Assembly (NCBI GenBank): GCA_023426505.1
Contig: JAFAAP010000262.1
Coordinates: forward strand, 1-30,065
Direction: 5' to 3'
DNA: 30,065 nucleotides
DNA from: Pseudomonadota bacterium
GTDB taxonomy: Bacteria; Pseudomonadota; Alphaproteobacteria; Rhizobiales; Beijerinckiaceae
A program made the translations under genes and the position numbers. The notes under the pieces were generated by a model. It did no database searches, was not told the origin of the DNA, and saw only the letters and a program-made list of their open reading frames with translations. Below are positions 22,866 through 30,065 of this stretch, piece by piece; the stretch's first letter is position 1, and every line of letters starts with the position of its first letter.

Positions 22866-25397
22866 ATGGAGCGCGATCCGCTGCGCCTGGCCTGGAACAC
22901 GAAGCCGGTTCGTCACATCTTGGGATTCTGTCTCCTGATCCTGGCGGGGCTGCTGATCCTCGTCGGGCTCGATCTCGTCCGCATCGTGGTGGACCGGGCG
23001 ATCGGGGGCGCCCCCGCGCAGGCGGAGAACGCCTTCCTGCGCCTTGTGATCACGCCGCCCGCAAGCCTCTGGCCCGAGCCGGTCGTGCTGTTTCAGGGCT
23101 TCACCCTCGGGGCCGACGCCTTCGCGATCGCCTCGATCGGCGGCCTCGTGGTGGTGCCGGTCCTGATCGCTCTCGTGATCGCCCTTGTGGATTTCCTCAG
23201 CGTCGGCATCGGCACCAGCGCGCTGGCGCGGCTGCGGGCCAAGGTCGTGGCCGCGGTCCTCAAGGCGCCCTCCGGGGCCCGGGACGAGATCGCGACGATC
23301 ACGGCGCTCGCCGGAACGACGCTTGCGCGGGAGAGCGCTGTTCTGGGCGCGGCGCTGCTCACGCCGATGCAGCTCGGCGGCATGATCGGGCTCGCCTTTG
23401 CGTATGTGCTCGTCACCGACTGGCACTTGGGAGCGACGCTCGCGGTCGCGCTGGCCCTTGCGGCCGTCCTCAACTCCCGCCGCCTCGCCCTGCGCATGGA
23501 GGCGGCCCGCGCCCGGCAGCGGGAGGGCGAAGGTGCGGAGACTGCCTTTGCGGATCTCGAGCACCGGCTCCCGGCCCTGCGCGCCCATGGCACGTCCCCG
23601 TTCGAGAGCGACCGGCTCGGCCAGGCCCTCGGCAGAAGCCACCATCCGGTCGAGTCCCGGGAGCGGCGGATCGCGGTTGTGGATGCCTTGGCGGCCGCGA
23701 CCCTGATGGTCGCGCCCCTGGCGGTTCTGGCCGTGGCCGTGTGGTTCGCGCCCGAGCGCCCGCCGTCGGCGGGCGCCGTGGCCTCCTGCATCCTGGCCGC
23801 CTCGCTTGCCGCCTTCGGGGTGAAGGAGCTCGTGCAGTGGCAGCGGCTGACCACCCGGGTCCAGACGCTGCTGTCCGATATCGCCCTGAGCCTGATCGCG
23901 CTGCAACCCCGGGACGGGCACCCGGCCACGGCCGCCCTGCCCGAGCACGGCACCCTCGTGGCGCAGGGCGTCTCGGCCTACGACCGTGTGAGCGGCGCCC
24001 GGATCACTGGCGTGAACCTGAGCCTCGCCTTCCCGTCCCACGTGGCCCTCGTGGGCGACGGCGATGCGGGGCCGCGGGTCTTCGCGGCGCTCGTCGGCGG
24101 CCTGATCGATCCGTCGACCGGCCGGCTGACCTATGGCGGCGTTGACCTGTCGGGCGTCGCGCCCGTCGAGCGGGCGCAGCGCATCGCGCTGGCCGGCGAC
24201 ACGGTGCTGATCCCCGGAACCCTGCGCGACAACCTGCTCTACGGCTGCTCCGCGCCTTCCGACGAGATCGACGGGCGGCTGTGGGAGGCGATCGCCGTGG
24301 CGGGGCTCGACCACCTGATCCATGCCCGCGGCCTCACCGGCACCCTAAACCCGAAGCGAGAGCCCCAGGTCGCGGCCGCGATCGTGGAGTCGCGCCGCGC
24401 CGTGCAGGCGGCGCTCGCCGGCGAGAACCTCGACCGTCTGGTCGACCAGTTCAACGCGGAGCGCTACAACCGCTATGCGACGATCGGCGAGAACCTGCTG
24501 TTCGGCAAAGCGATCGGCGACACCTTCCGGGAGGACCGGCTCGCCGCCCACCCCTTCGTGCGGGCGATCCTGGAGGCGGAGGACCTGACCAAGCCGCTGG
24601 CCCGCATGGGCCTGTCCATCGCCACCAGCATGATCGAGATCTTCGCCGAGATCCCGGACGGCCACCCGCTCTTCGACCGCTTCGGCTTCTTCGCGGCCGC
24701 GGACCGGCCCTATTTCGAGGACCTGGTGGAGCGCCGCACCGAGAAGCGGCGCGGAGCCCAGAACGCCCGCGACCAGGAGCGCCTGATCGGCCTCGCCCTG
24801 CGCTACAACGAGAACCGGCACCGCCTGGGGCTTCTCGACGACGCCATGGAGGCGCGCATCCTGGCGGCCCGCGCGGACTTCACCCGCATGCTGCCGGTGA
24901 GCCTCAAGCCCTCGATCGAGTTCTACGACGAGAACCGCTTCTGCGCCGCCGCGAGCGTGCAGGACAACGTGCTGTTCGGGCGCATCGCGTCCGACCAGGC
25001 CGGCGCCGCGGAGGCGGTCCAGCGGGTCATCCGCCGGGTGCTGACGGAGCGCGGCCTCGACGGCGAGGTCTCCCGCATCGGGCTCGGCACCCCCGTGGAC
25101 ATCCAGGGCAGCGACCTCACCTTGAGCGAGATCGCCGCCGTCGATCTGGTGCGCTGCCTCGTCCGGCGCCCCTCGATCCTCATCGTCCAGCGCGCCCTCG
25201 ACGGGCTGCCCGGGCCGGCCGCCGAGCGCCTCGTGGCGAGCCTCAGGCGGGCCATGATCGGGCGCGGACTGGTTCTCGTCACGCCGGGTATTTCGCCCGC
25301 GATGGATCGTCCGCCCTTCGACGCCGTTATCCGTTTCGAGCGGGGCGAACCCGTCATGGACAGCCGCGCGAGGGAGCCGGAGGCCCTTTCGGCATGA
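22866..25397 (+). CDS. ABC-exporter-like membrane protein with a degenerate nucleotide-binding domain
   Basis: This 843-residue protein has the layout of an ABC exporter half-transporter: a six-helix membrane domain (about 15-320) then a domain that aligns with an ABC ATPase (about 365-835). Every catalytic motif is lost. Walker A is GDGDAGPR (397-404), lacking Lys-Ser/Thr; the LSGGQ signature is LSEIA (753-757); Walker B ends ILIV-Gln775-Arg776 instead of Asp-Glu; the H-loop His is Pro807. About 200 extra residues lie between the Q-loop region and the signature. A D/E-N-(L/V)-L-(Y/F)-G motif occurs three times (455-460, 542-547, 700-705). ATG 22866 follows GGGAG by 5 nt. ATP hydrolysis is very unlikely; a sensory, scaffold or regulatory role is possible. 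The frame is intact, so it is not a pseudogene. Confidence 0.85.
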   Translation: MERDPLRLAWNTKPVRHILGFCLLILAGLLILVGLDLVRIVVDRAIGGAPAQAENAFLRLVITPPASLWPEPVVLFQGFTLGADAFAIASIGGLVVVPVLIALVIALVDFLSVGIGTSALARLRAKVVAAVLKAPSGARDEIATITALAGTTLARESAVLGAALLTPMQLGGMIGLAFAYVLVTDWHLGATLAVALALAAVLNSRRLALRMEAARARQREGEGAETAFADLEHRLPALRAHGTSPFESDRLGQALGRSHHPVESRERRIAVVDALAAATLMVAPLAVLAVAVWFAPERPPSAGAVASCILAASLAAFGVKELVQWQRLTTRVQTLLSDIALSLIALQPRDGHPATAALPEHGTLVAQGVSAYDRVSGARITGVNLSLAFPSHVALVGDGDAGPRVFAALVGGLIDPSTGRLTYGGVDLSGVAPVERAQRIALAGDTVLIPGTLRDNLLYGCSAPSDEIDGRLWEAIAVAGLDHLIHARGLTGTLNPKREPQVAAAIVESRRAVQAALAGENLDRLVDQFNAERYNRYATIGENLLFGKAIGDTFREDRLAAHPFVRAILEAEDLTKPLARMGLSIATSMIEIFAEIPDGHPLFDRFGFFAAADRPYFEDLVERRTEKRRGAQNARDQERLIGLALRYNENRHRLGLLDDAMEARILAARADFTRMLPVSLKPSIEFYDENRFCAAASVQDNVLFGRIASDQAGAAEAVQRVIRRVLTERGLDGEVSRIGLGTPVDIQGSDLTLSEIAAVDLVRCLVRRPSILIVQRALDGLPGPAAERLVASLRRAMIGRGLVLVTPGISPAMDRPPFDAVIRFERGEPVMDSRAREPEALSA

Positions 25398-25441
25398 GCG
25401 ATTGGCCCTTGACCCCCGGTTCAACTCGCGGTCAGCTAAGG

Positions 25442-25484
25442 CGTCGTGCGGAAAGGCGGACCTGGTTTTCCGCGCGACACGACG
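25442..25484. repeat. REP-like palindromic element, copy 2
   Basis: Outer arms CGTCGTG (25442-25448) and CACGACG (25478-25484), inner arms CGGAAA (25449-25454) and TTTCCG (25467-25472). It shares the GTGCGGAAA...GGTTTTCCGC core with the element at 18238-18285, but differs in the outer arms in a way that keeps pairing. It lies between the ABC-like gene and the MBL-fold gene. Confidence 0.7.
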
Positions 25485-25604
25485 TCCCACTCGAGGAGGA
25501 GCGTCGGGTGAGGCGAGAAGGTGGAAACTATCCCGGGTCCGATGCGCCAGTCGCATGTGCGCTGGCGCACACGGCACAACCGACAGATCGGCCATGATGG
25601 TAAA

Positions 25605-26510
25605 ATGAGTTCACGAGCTGCATCTTCCGACCTGCTCCAGATCCGCTTCTGGGGGGTTCGCGGCTCGACATGCGCGTCAGGCCCTCAATTCGTGGAGTTC
25701 GGCGGACATACGCCCTGCGTCGAGATCCGCTGCGGGGAACGCCTCTTCATCGTGGATGCCGGGACGGGGCTGTCGGCCCTGGGCGCCCAGCTCGGGCCCT
25801 CGGCCCCGAAGGACATCGACATCCTCCTCAGCCATCTGCATCTCGACCATATCGGCGGCCTGCCCTTCTTCAAGCCGGCGCTCCTTGGCCAGGACCGGGT
25901 GATCCGCACCTATTGCGGCAACTTGGAGGGCGACAGCGCCATGGCGTCCCTCGACCGCCTCTTCGCGCCGCCGCTCTTCCCCGTGCGCCTGGGCCAGCTT
26001 CCGGCCCGGTTCGAGCATCACGGCTTCAAGGCGGGCCAGCCCCTCGTGTTCGACGACGGCGCCCGGGTCGAGACTTGCCTTCTCAACCACCCGGGCGGCG
26101 CCACCGGCTACCGCTTCCGCCACCGCAACCGCAGCGTCTGCTACATCAGCGACGTGGAGCACTCGGAGCCCTGGCCCGATCCCGATCTCGTGGCCTTCAT
26201 CCGCGACGCGGATCTCGTCATCTACGACGGCATGTTCTGCGACTCCGAATACACGAACTGCCGCGGCTGGGGCCATTCCACCTGGCAGAAGGGCGTCGAG
26301 CTCGTGCAGACGGCCGGCGCCAAGGCTCTGGCCATCTTCCACCTCTATCCCGGCCACGACGACGCCTTCCTGAAGATCTGCGAAGCCGAGATGCAGAAGA
26401 ACATGCCCACCGCCTTCGTGGCCCGCGAGCGCCAGCTCGTGACGCTCGAAGCGGAGGAGGAGCCGGTAGCGGTGGCCGCCGAGCCGAAGGCGGTTCTGGC
26501 GAAGGCGTGA
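25605..26510 (+). CDS. MBL-fold metallo-hydrolase
   Basis: This 301-residue, probably cytoplasmic protein has the metallo-beta-lactamase fold. The metal-binding motif HLHLDH is at 77-82 (His77, His79, Asp81, His82), with further ligands likely in LLNHPGG, ISDVEH and at a C-terminal LYPGHDD. The N-terminal IRFWGVRGSTCASGP and FGGHTPCVE segments place it with the COG1235-type phosphodiesterases rather than with beta-lactamases or glyoxalases. The substrate is unknown. ATG 25605 (MSSRAASSD) is chosen; the 28-residue extension upstream overlaps the non-coding gap with the palindrome. A poor ribosome site precedes it. It follows the ABC-like gene by 207 bp, too far for tight coupling. The tail after about 275 is Glu/Ala-rich. 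Confidence 0.88.
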   Translation: MSSRAASSDLLQIRFWGVRGSTCASGPQFVEFGGHTPCVEIRCGERLFIVDAGTGLSALGAQLGPSAPKDIDILLSHLHLDHIGGLPFFKPALLGQDRVIRTYCGNLEGDSAMASLDRLFAPPLFPVRLGQLPARFEHHGFKAGQPLVFDDGARVETCLLNHPGGATGYRFRHRNRSVCYISDVEHSEPWPDPDLVAFIRDADLVIYDGMFCDSEYTNCRGWGHSTWQKGVELVQTAGAKALAIFHLYPGHDDAFLKICEAEMQKNMPTAFVARERQLVTLEAEEEPVAVAAEPKAVLAKA

Positions 26511-26667
26511 CGGGGCGCGATTAGCGTCGAGCGCGCCCGCCGTTGACGGCACCTGAGGCACGATTGGCCGCTCCTTGGCGCTCCTCTGCGGCATCTCCAA
26601 CGTGACGTTTTTCAGCGGCAACCCCGTATAGCCGCGCTTCCGTTGCGGAAGATGTGTGTCCCGGCAC

Positions 26668-26692
26668 GACGCCCTCCTCCCGTCAGGGCGTC
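26668..26692. other. Hairpin between the MBL-fold gene and the modular RTX gene
   Basis: An 8-bp perfect stem (GACGCCCT at 26668-26675, AGGGCGTC at 26685-26692) with a 9-nt loop. It lacks a T-run, so it could be a weak terminator for the upstream gene or a regulatory structure just before the AT-rich putative promoter. Confidence 0.4.
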
Positions 26693-26697
26693 CCAGG

Positions 26698-26727
26698 TTG
26701 CGTTATTGTTACGATGTAGCGTATTTA
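26698..26727 (+). promoter_or_regulatory. Possible promoter of the modular RTX gene
   Basis: TTGCGT and TATTTA are separated by 18 bp in a locally AT-rich stretch, 63 bp before the ATG at 26791. This resembles a vegetative promoter but the match is loose and other sigma factors cannot be excluded. Confidence 0.3.
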
Positions 26728-26790
26728 TTCCCTTCAAAGCCCCTGGATCATCCACGGGCAGCGTGACCACGCCTTCGAGGGGGAACAGCC

Positions 26791-29700
26791 ATGAACGACC
26801 GTCATTCCAGCCCGGCCCTGCTTGCCGTTTCGGCGTCAGACACGGACGTGCAGCCGCTTTCCGAGACCGCGCCGGTGCTCGGCAATCTGGATGGGGACCT
26901 CGTCGCAGCCGCTCCATATGAAGCAGCCCTCCTGGATCTCGGCAGCAATGCGACCCTCGCCGATTCCGACGGGGATCTCACCCGTCTGACCGTTCTCCTG
27001 ATCAATGGCGACGCCTCTGACCAGTTAGGCGTTCGGACAGAAGGCACCGGCATCACCATCGACGCGCAGAGGCGGATCTGGATCGACACCGCCGACGACG
27101 AGGATCCCGACAACGATGTCCTGCTCGGAACCTTCGCGATCACGTCCGGCTCGGTTTCGCTCAGCATCGATTTCACGGACGAAGCGACTCCCGAACTGGT
27201 TCAGCGGCTCATCCAGGCCCTGACCTATACCAGGAACCTGACCGAGACTGCCGACACGGTGACGAAATCCATCACCGTCATCGTCCATGACAGCAACGAC
27301 CAACATGCTCAGGCTTGGATCGACGTGGTCGCCGAGGGGGCCACGGTTCATGCTCTGACGACCGGCGTGGATGATCTTTCGGGCACCGGCGGCCGGGATA
27401 TTTTCGTGGCGCGCGGTGAAGACCTCAACCCCGGCGATGAGATTCATGGCGGTGCCGGCGGCGATCTCCTGCGGCTCGAAGGCGGAGCCGCCAGCCTGAG
27501 ACAGAGCGTCATGACCGGAATCGAGACGATCCAGGGCTCCACCCTCACGGATTTCATTACTATCTCCGCAGAGCAACTGGCGGATGTCGAAGCCATCGAT
27601 GGGGGAGGCGGCAACAGCGACCGGCTGTTCATTTACGGAATGAATATCGACCTCACAGGCAAGACGATCTCGAATTTCTCGTCCCTCTATCTGATGACGG
27701 ACGGCGCCACGATCACCCTCGGCAGCAAGGAGCTTGCGAACAAGGTTTCGGGTTTTCCATCCCAAGAGGACAAGCTGATCCTGACGTCGGGCACGCTCAG
27801 CGAAGCGGAGCGCCAAGCCTTGCACCGGCAAGGCGTCGATACGATCGAAGACGAGACAGGTTACACGACGACGAACGACGCGCCGCAGGTGTCGAACCTC
27901 GGCGGCGACCGGGTGGTCAGCGACGGCAGCAACCCGGTCCTGCTCGATACCGGCACAGGCGCAACGGTCACGGACGACGAAGGAGAATTCTCTCAGCTAA
28001 CGGCCTATGTCGCGAGCCGCACCGATGACAACGACGTTCTCGGGATCGCGGTGCGAAACGGCGTCACGGTCGATGAATTTTGGATCTCGGTCGATGGAGT
28101 GGAAATAGGCGAGATCTATGATTTCACCGGTGAGGCATCGCAGCTTTCCATTGCTTTCTGCGAAGGCGTCACGGCTGCGCAGGTCGAGAAGGTTATTCAG
28201 GCGCTGACCTACCGCCGCGCCTCCGGTGCCCTCGATCAAGACCTGGAGATCAAGATCGACCTCTACGACATCGGTGGACGTAGGGCCTCGCACATGGTCA
28301 CGGTCGCGGAATCCGCCGATCCCGGCCCTCTGCCCACTGGCGCCCCCCTCATCGCCGACCTCGCCGGGGATGAGGTGTTCAGCGTCGGGACCGACTGGGT
28401 CTATCTCGACGACGGCACGCTTTCGACAGTCACGGACGATGGTCATCTGACCAAGCTCCAGCTCATCGTCGCGAATGCCGTAGAAGCCGCCAAGAGCGTG
28501 TTCGAGATCACCGCTTTCGATGAGGATGTGGACGGCAATGCGATCGAGCTGACCGACGGGATGAGCCTCGACAGCATGGTCCGGGTCAAGCTGCCGGGTG
28601 ACGTCCTCACCACGGTCGGCACGATCACCAGCATGGGCGCGGGTGCCGGCGGCCTTACCGTCACCCTGAACGCGAACGCGACGCCGGACCGGGTGAGCCT
28701 GCTGCTGCAGTATCTGTCCTACAGGCGCACGGACGATACGGCCCATGCGCCTTTCCAAGTGCAGATCAAGCTCACCGACGACGACAACCTGACCGCCACC
28801 GCCGCGGTGACGGTCAAATCCGTCAACGAGCCTGTCCCGCCCACCGGCACCCCCGTCATCGCCAACCTTAACGGCGACCGGGTGTTCAGCGCCGGGACCG
28901 ACTGGATCCACCTCGACGCGGATGCGCTTGCGAGCGCCAGCGACAACGGTCGCTTCACCAAGCTGGAGATCCGGCTCGGGAACGGCGTGAGCGATCCGGC
29001 GAGCCTGTTCGGCCTCGACATCGGCGATGGCGTGAGTCTGAGAAGCGGCCTCGCCTGGGGCAGCGTCGTCACCGTCGACGGCGTCGATATCGGCATGATC
29101 GACAGCGAGGGTGAGGGCGTCTCGACCCTGAGCATCCAGCTCACCAGTGTGACGACATCGGCGCATGTCAGCAAGCTCCTCCAGCATCTCACCTACAAGC
29201 GCATGGACAACGCGGCGCACGATCCGGTCGAGGTCGAGATCAAGCTCACCGACGACAACCTGAGCACCACCGCCACGGTGACGGTGAAGTCCGCCACGAC
29301 GCCGCCGCCGTCGAACGCCGCTCCCACGGGTCTGTCGCTGAGCGCCGGCAACGTCCAGGAGAACGCCGCCGCCGGCACGGTCGTCGGCACCCTCGCGGCC
29401 ACCGATCCGAATGCGGGCGACCGCTTCACCTACACGCTCCTCGACGATGCCGGCGGGCGCTTCGCCGTTCAGGGCGACAGGCTCGTGGTCACGCGTGGGG
29501 ACCTGCTCGACTTCGAGCAGAAGGCCTCGCACGACGTGCGGGTGCGCGTGACGGATTCGGGCGGCTTGAGCCTGGACAAGACCCTGACGATCAGCCTCAC
29601 CGACATGGTCGATACCTTCATGGGCACCTCGGCCAGGAACCGGATCATCGGCACGGCGGGCGACGACGTGATCAACGGCCGGGGCGGCAAGGACACGCTC

Positions 29701-30030
29701 GCCGGCCTGACCGGCCGGGACAGGTTCGTGTTCGACACCCCCGTCAAGAAGGGCCAGTTCTCGTTCGTGACCGACTTCAAGCCGGCGGACGACCAGCTCG
29801 TCTTCAAGGCGTCCGTCTTCAAGAACAAGCAGATCAAGAAGGACAAGGGGCTGCACAAGAAGTTCTTCAGCCTCGACAAGCCCAAGGACGGAAACGACCA
29901 TTTCATCTACAACAAGAAGAACGGGATCGTGACCTACGACGCCGACGGAAGCGGGGGCAAGAAGGGCATCGAGATCGTCAAGGTGAAGCCCGGCACCAAG
30001 CTTGCGGCCGCCGATTTCGAGTTCATCTGA
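26791..30030 (+). CDS. Large modular secreted protein with cadherin-like and RTX domains
   Basis: This 1079-residue protein has no signal peptide and should leave the cell by type I secretion. Four related modules of about 120-170 residues begin near 27, 364, 518 and 687, each with an (A/T)P-x-h-x-(N/D)L-x-GD opening and ending in a block of (I/L)(I/L)Q-x-L-(T/S)Y type followed by a beta-strand with TDD. Modules 3 and 4 are the most alike. An insert with RTX-like glycine-aspartate sequence (about 188-360) separates modules 1 and 2. A cadherin-type repeat follows (about 842-938), then a hemolysin-type calcium-binding tail (941-1079) with GTAGDDVINGRGGKDTL and a Lys-rich end. A GGGGGAA site precedes ATG 26791. 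Adhesion or matrix binding is inferred; the ligand is unknown. Confidence 0.85.
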   Translation: MNDRHSSPALLAVSASDTDVQPLSETAPVLGNLDGDLVAAAPYEAALLDLGSNATLADSDGDLTRLTVLLINGDASDQLGVRTEGTGITIDAQRRIWIDTADDEDPDNDVLLGTFAITSGSVSLSIDFTDEATPELVQRLIQALTYTRNLTETADTVTKSITVIVHDSNDQHAQAWIDVVAEGATVHALTTGVDDLSGTGGRDIFVARGEDLNPGDEIHGGAGGDLLRLEGGAASLRQSVMTGIETIQGSTLTDFITISAEQLADVEAIDGGGGNSDRLFIYGMNIDLTGKTISNFSSLYLMTDGATITLGSKELANKVSGFPSQEDKLILTSGTLSEAERQALHRQGVDTIEDETGYTTTNDAPQVSNLGGDRVVSDGSNPVLLDTGTGATVTDDEGEFSQLTAYVASRTDDNDVLGIAVRNGVTVDEFWISVDGVEIGEIYDFTGEASQLSIAFCEGVTAAQVEKVIQALTYRRASGALDQDLEIKIDLYDIGGRRASHMVTVAESADPGPLPTGAPLIADLAGDEVFSVGTDWVYLDDGTLSTVTDDGHLTKLQLIVANAVEAAKSVFEITAFDEDVDGNAIELTDGMSLDSMVRVKLPGDVLTTVGTITSMGAGAGGLTVTLNANATPDRVSLLLQYLSYRRTDDTAHAPFQVQIKLTDDDNLTATAAVTVKSVNEPVPPTGTPVIANLNGDRVFSAGTDWIHLDADALASASDNGRFTKLEIRLGNGVSDPASLFGLDIGDGVSLRSGLAWGSVVTVDGVDIGMIDSEGEGVSTLSIQLTSVTTSAHVSKLLQHLTYKRMDNAAHDPVEVEIKLTDDNLSTTATVTVKSATTPPPSNAAPTGLSLSAGNVQENAAAGTVVGTLAATDPNAGDRFTYTLLDDAGGRFAVQGDRLVVTRGDLLDFEQKASHDVRVRVTDSGGLSLDKTLTISLTDMVDTFMGTSARNRIIGTAGDDVINGRGGKDTLAGLTGRDRFVFDTPVKKGQFSFVTDFKPADDQLVFKASVFKNKQIKKDKGLHKKFFSLDKPKDGNDHFIYNKKNGIVTYDADGSGGKKGIEIVKVKPGTKLAAADFEFI

Positions 30031-30052
30031 GCCGGTCGGGCCCTTCCGGCTC
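30029..30052 (+). terminator. Hairpin at the end of the modular RTX gene
   Basis: A 7-bp stem (GAGCCGG at 30029-30035, CCGGCTC at 30046-30052) with a 10-nt loop begins inside the stop codon. No T-run follows within the window, so termination is uncertain. Confidence 0.4.
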
Positions 30053-30065
30053 CCCGGCTCTGCCG

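Noticed and set aside
22038..24323. 761-codon minus-strand open frame across the TPR and ABC-like genes
   Set aside because: It overlaps two supported genes and has the composition of a shadow frame.
24281..25597. 438-codon plus-strand frame within the ABC-like gene, considered as a possible frameshifted continuation
   Set aside because: The main frame runs unbroken to 25397 with a recognisable C-terminal ABC-like segment, so no frameshift is needed.
26612..26917. 101-codon minus-strand open frame before the modular RTX gene
   Set aside because: Overlaps the start of the RTX gene, has no ribosome site or domain, and its Arg/Pro-rich start looks non-coding.

Overview
The window is high-GC DNA that looks chromosomal, from an alphaproteobacterium. 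Gene content points to the order Hyphomicrobiales, perhaps a Microvirga- or Methylobacterium-like genus: an ActS/ActR redox two-component pair, an mmcB gene, an intracellular PHA depolymerase, a GAAC-N7-GAAC SOS box, and two palindromes with a GTGCGGAAA...TTTTCCGC core. The genus is inference. No tRNA, rRNA, CRISPR array, insertion sequence or prophage was seen.

Layout. 44-2922 (minus): a complete TRAP transporter operon in the order small permease, large permease, binding protein. 3110-5794 (plus): a perfect alphaproteobacterial LexA box directly before a two-gene DNA-repair operon, a radical SAM protein with a helix-hairpin-helix tail overlapping by 4 nt a DUF4130-UdgX fusion. 5798-10593: a CPA1 Na+/H+ antiporter (minus), a class A penicillin-binding protein (plus) and a Bcr/CflA drug exporter (minus). 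10683-15369 (minus): a large membrane spermidine-synthase-like protein, a YgjP-type metallopeptidase and PhaZ. 15610-17604 (plus): the ActS kinase and ActR regulator. 17614-18111 (minus): MmcB. 18359-18994 (plus): a DUF4142 exported protein. 19050-21707 (minus): an animal-type heme peroxidase fused to RTX repeats. 22160-22714 (minus): a TPR protein. 22866-26510 (plus): an ABC-exporter-like protein whose nucleotide-binding motifs are all lost, then an MBL-fold hydrolase. 26791-30030 (plus): a large modular secreted RTX/cadherin-like protein.

How the genes work together. The rSAM-UdgX pair is the most coherent system: the SOS box, the translational coupling and the DNA-binding domains all indicate a damage-induced repair function whose radical chemistry is not known to me. 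ActS/ActR lies divergent from phaZ, so redox control of PHA use is possible but unproven. The two RTX proteins should leave the cell by type I secretion, but no type I exporter is present here. The catalytically dead ABC-like protein, with three copies of an ENLLFG-type motif, is the strongest candidate for an undescribed protein type.
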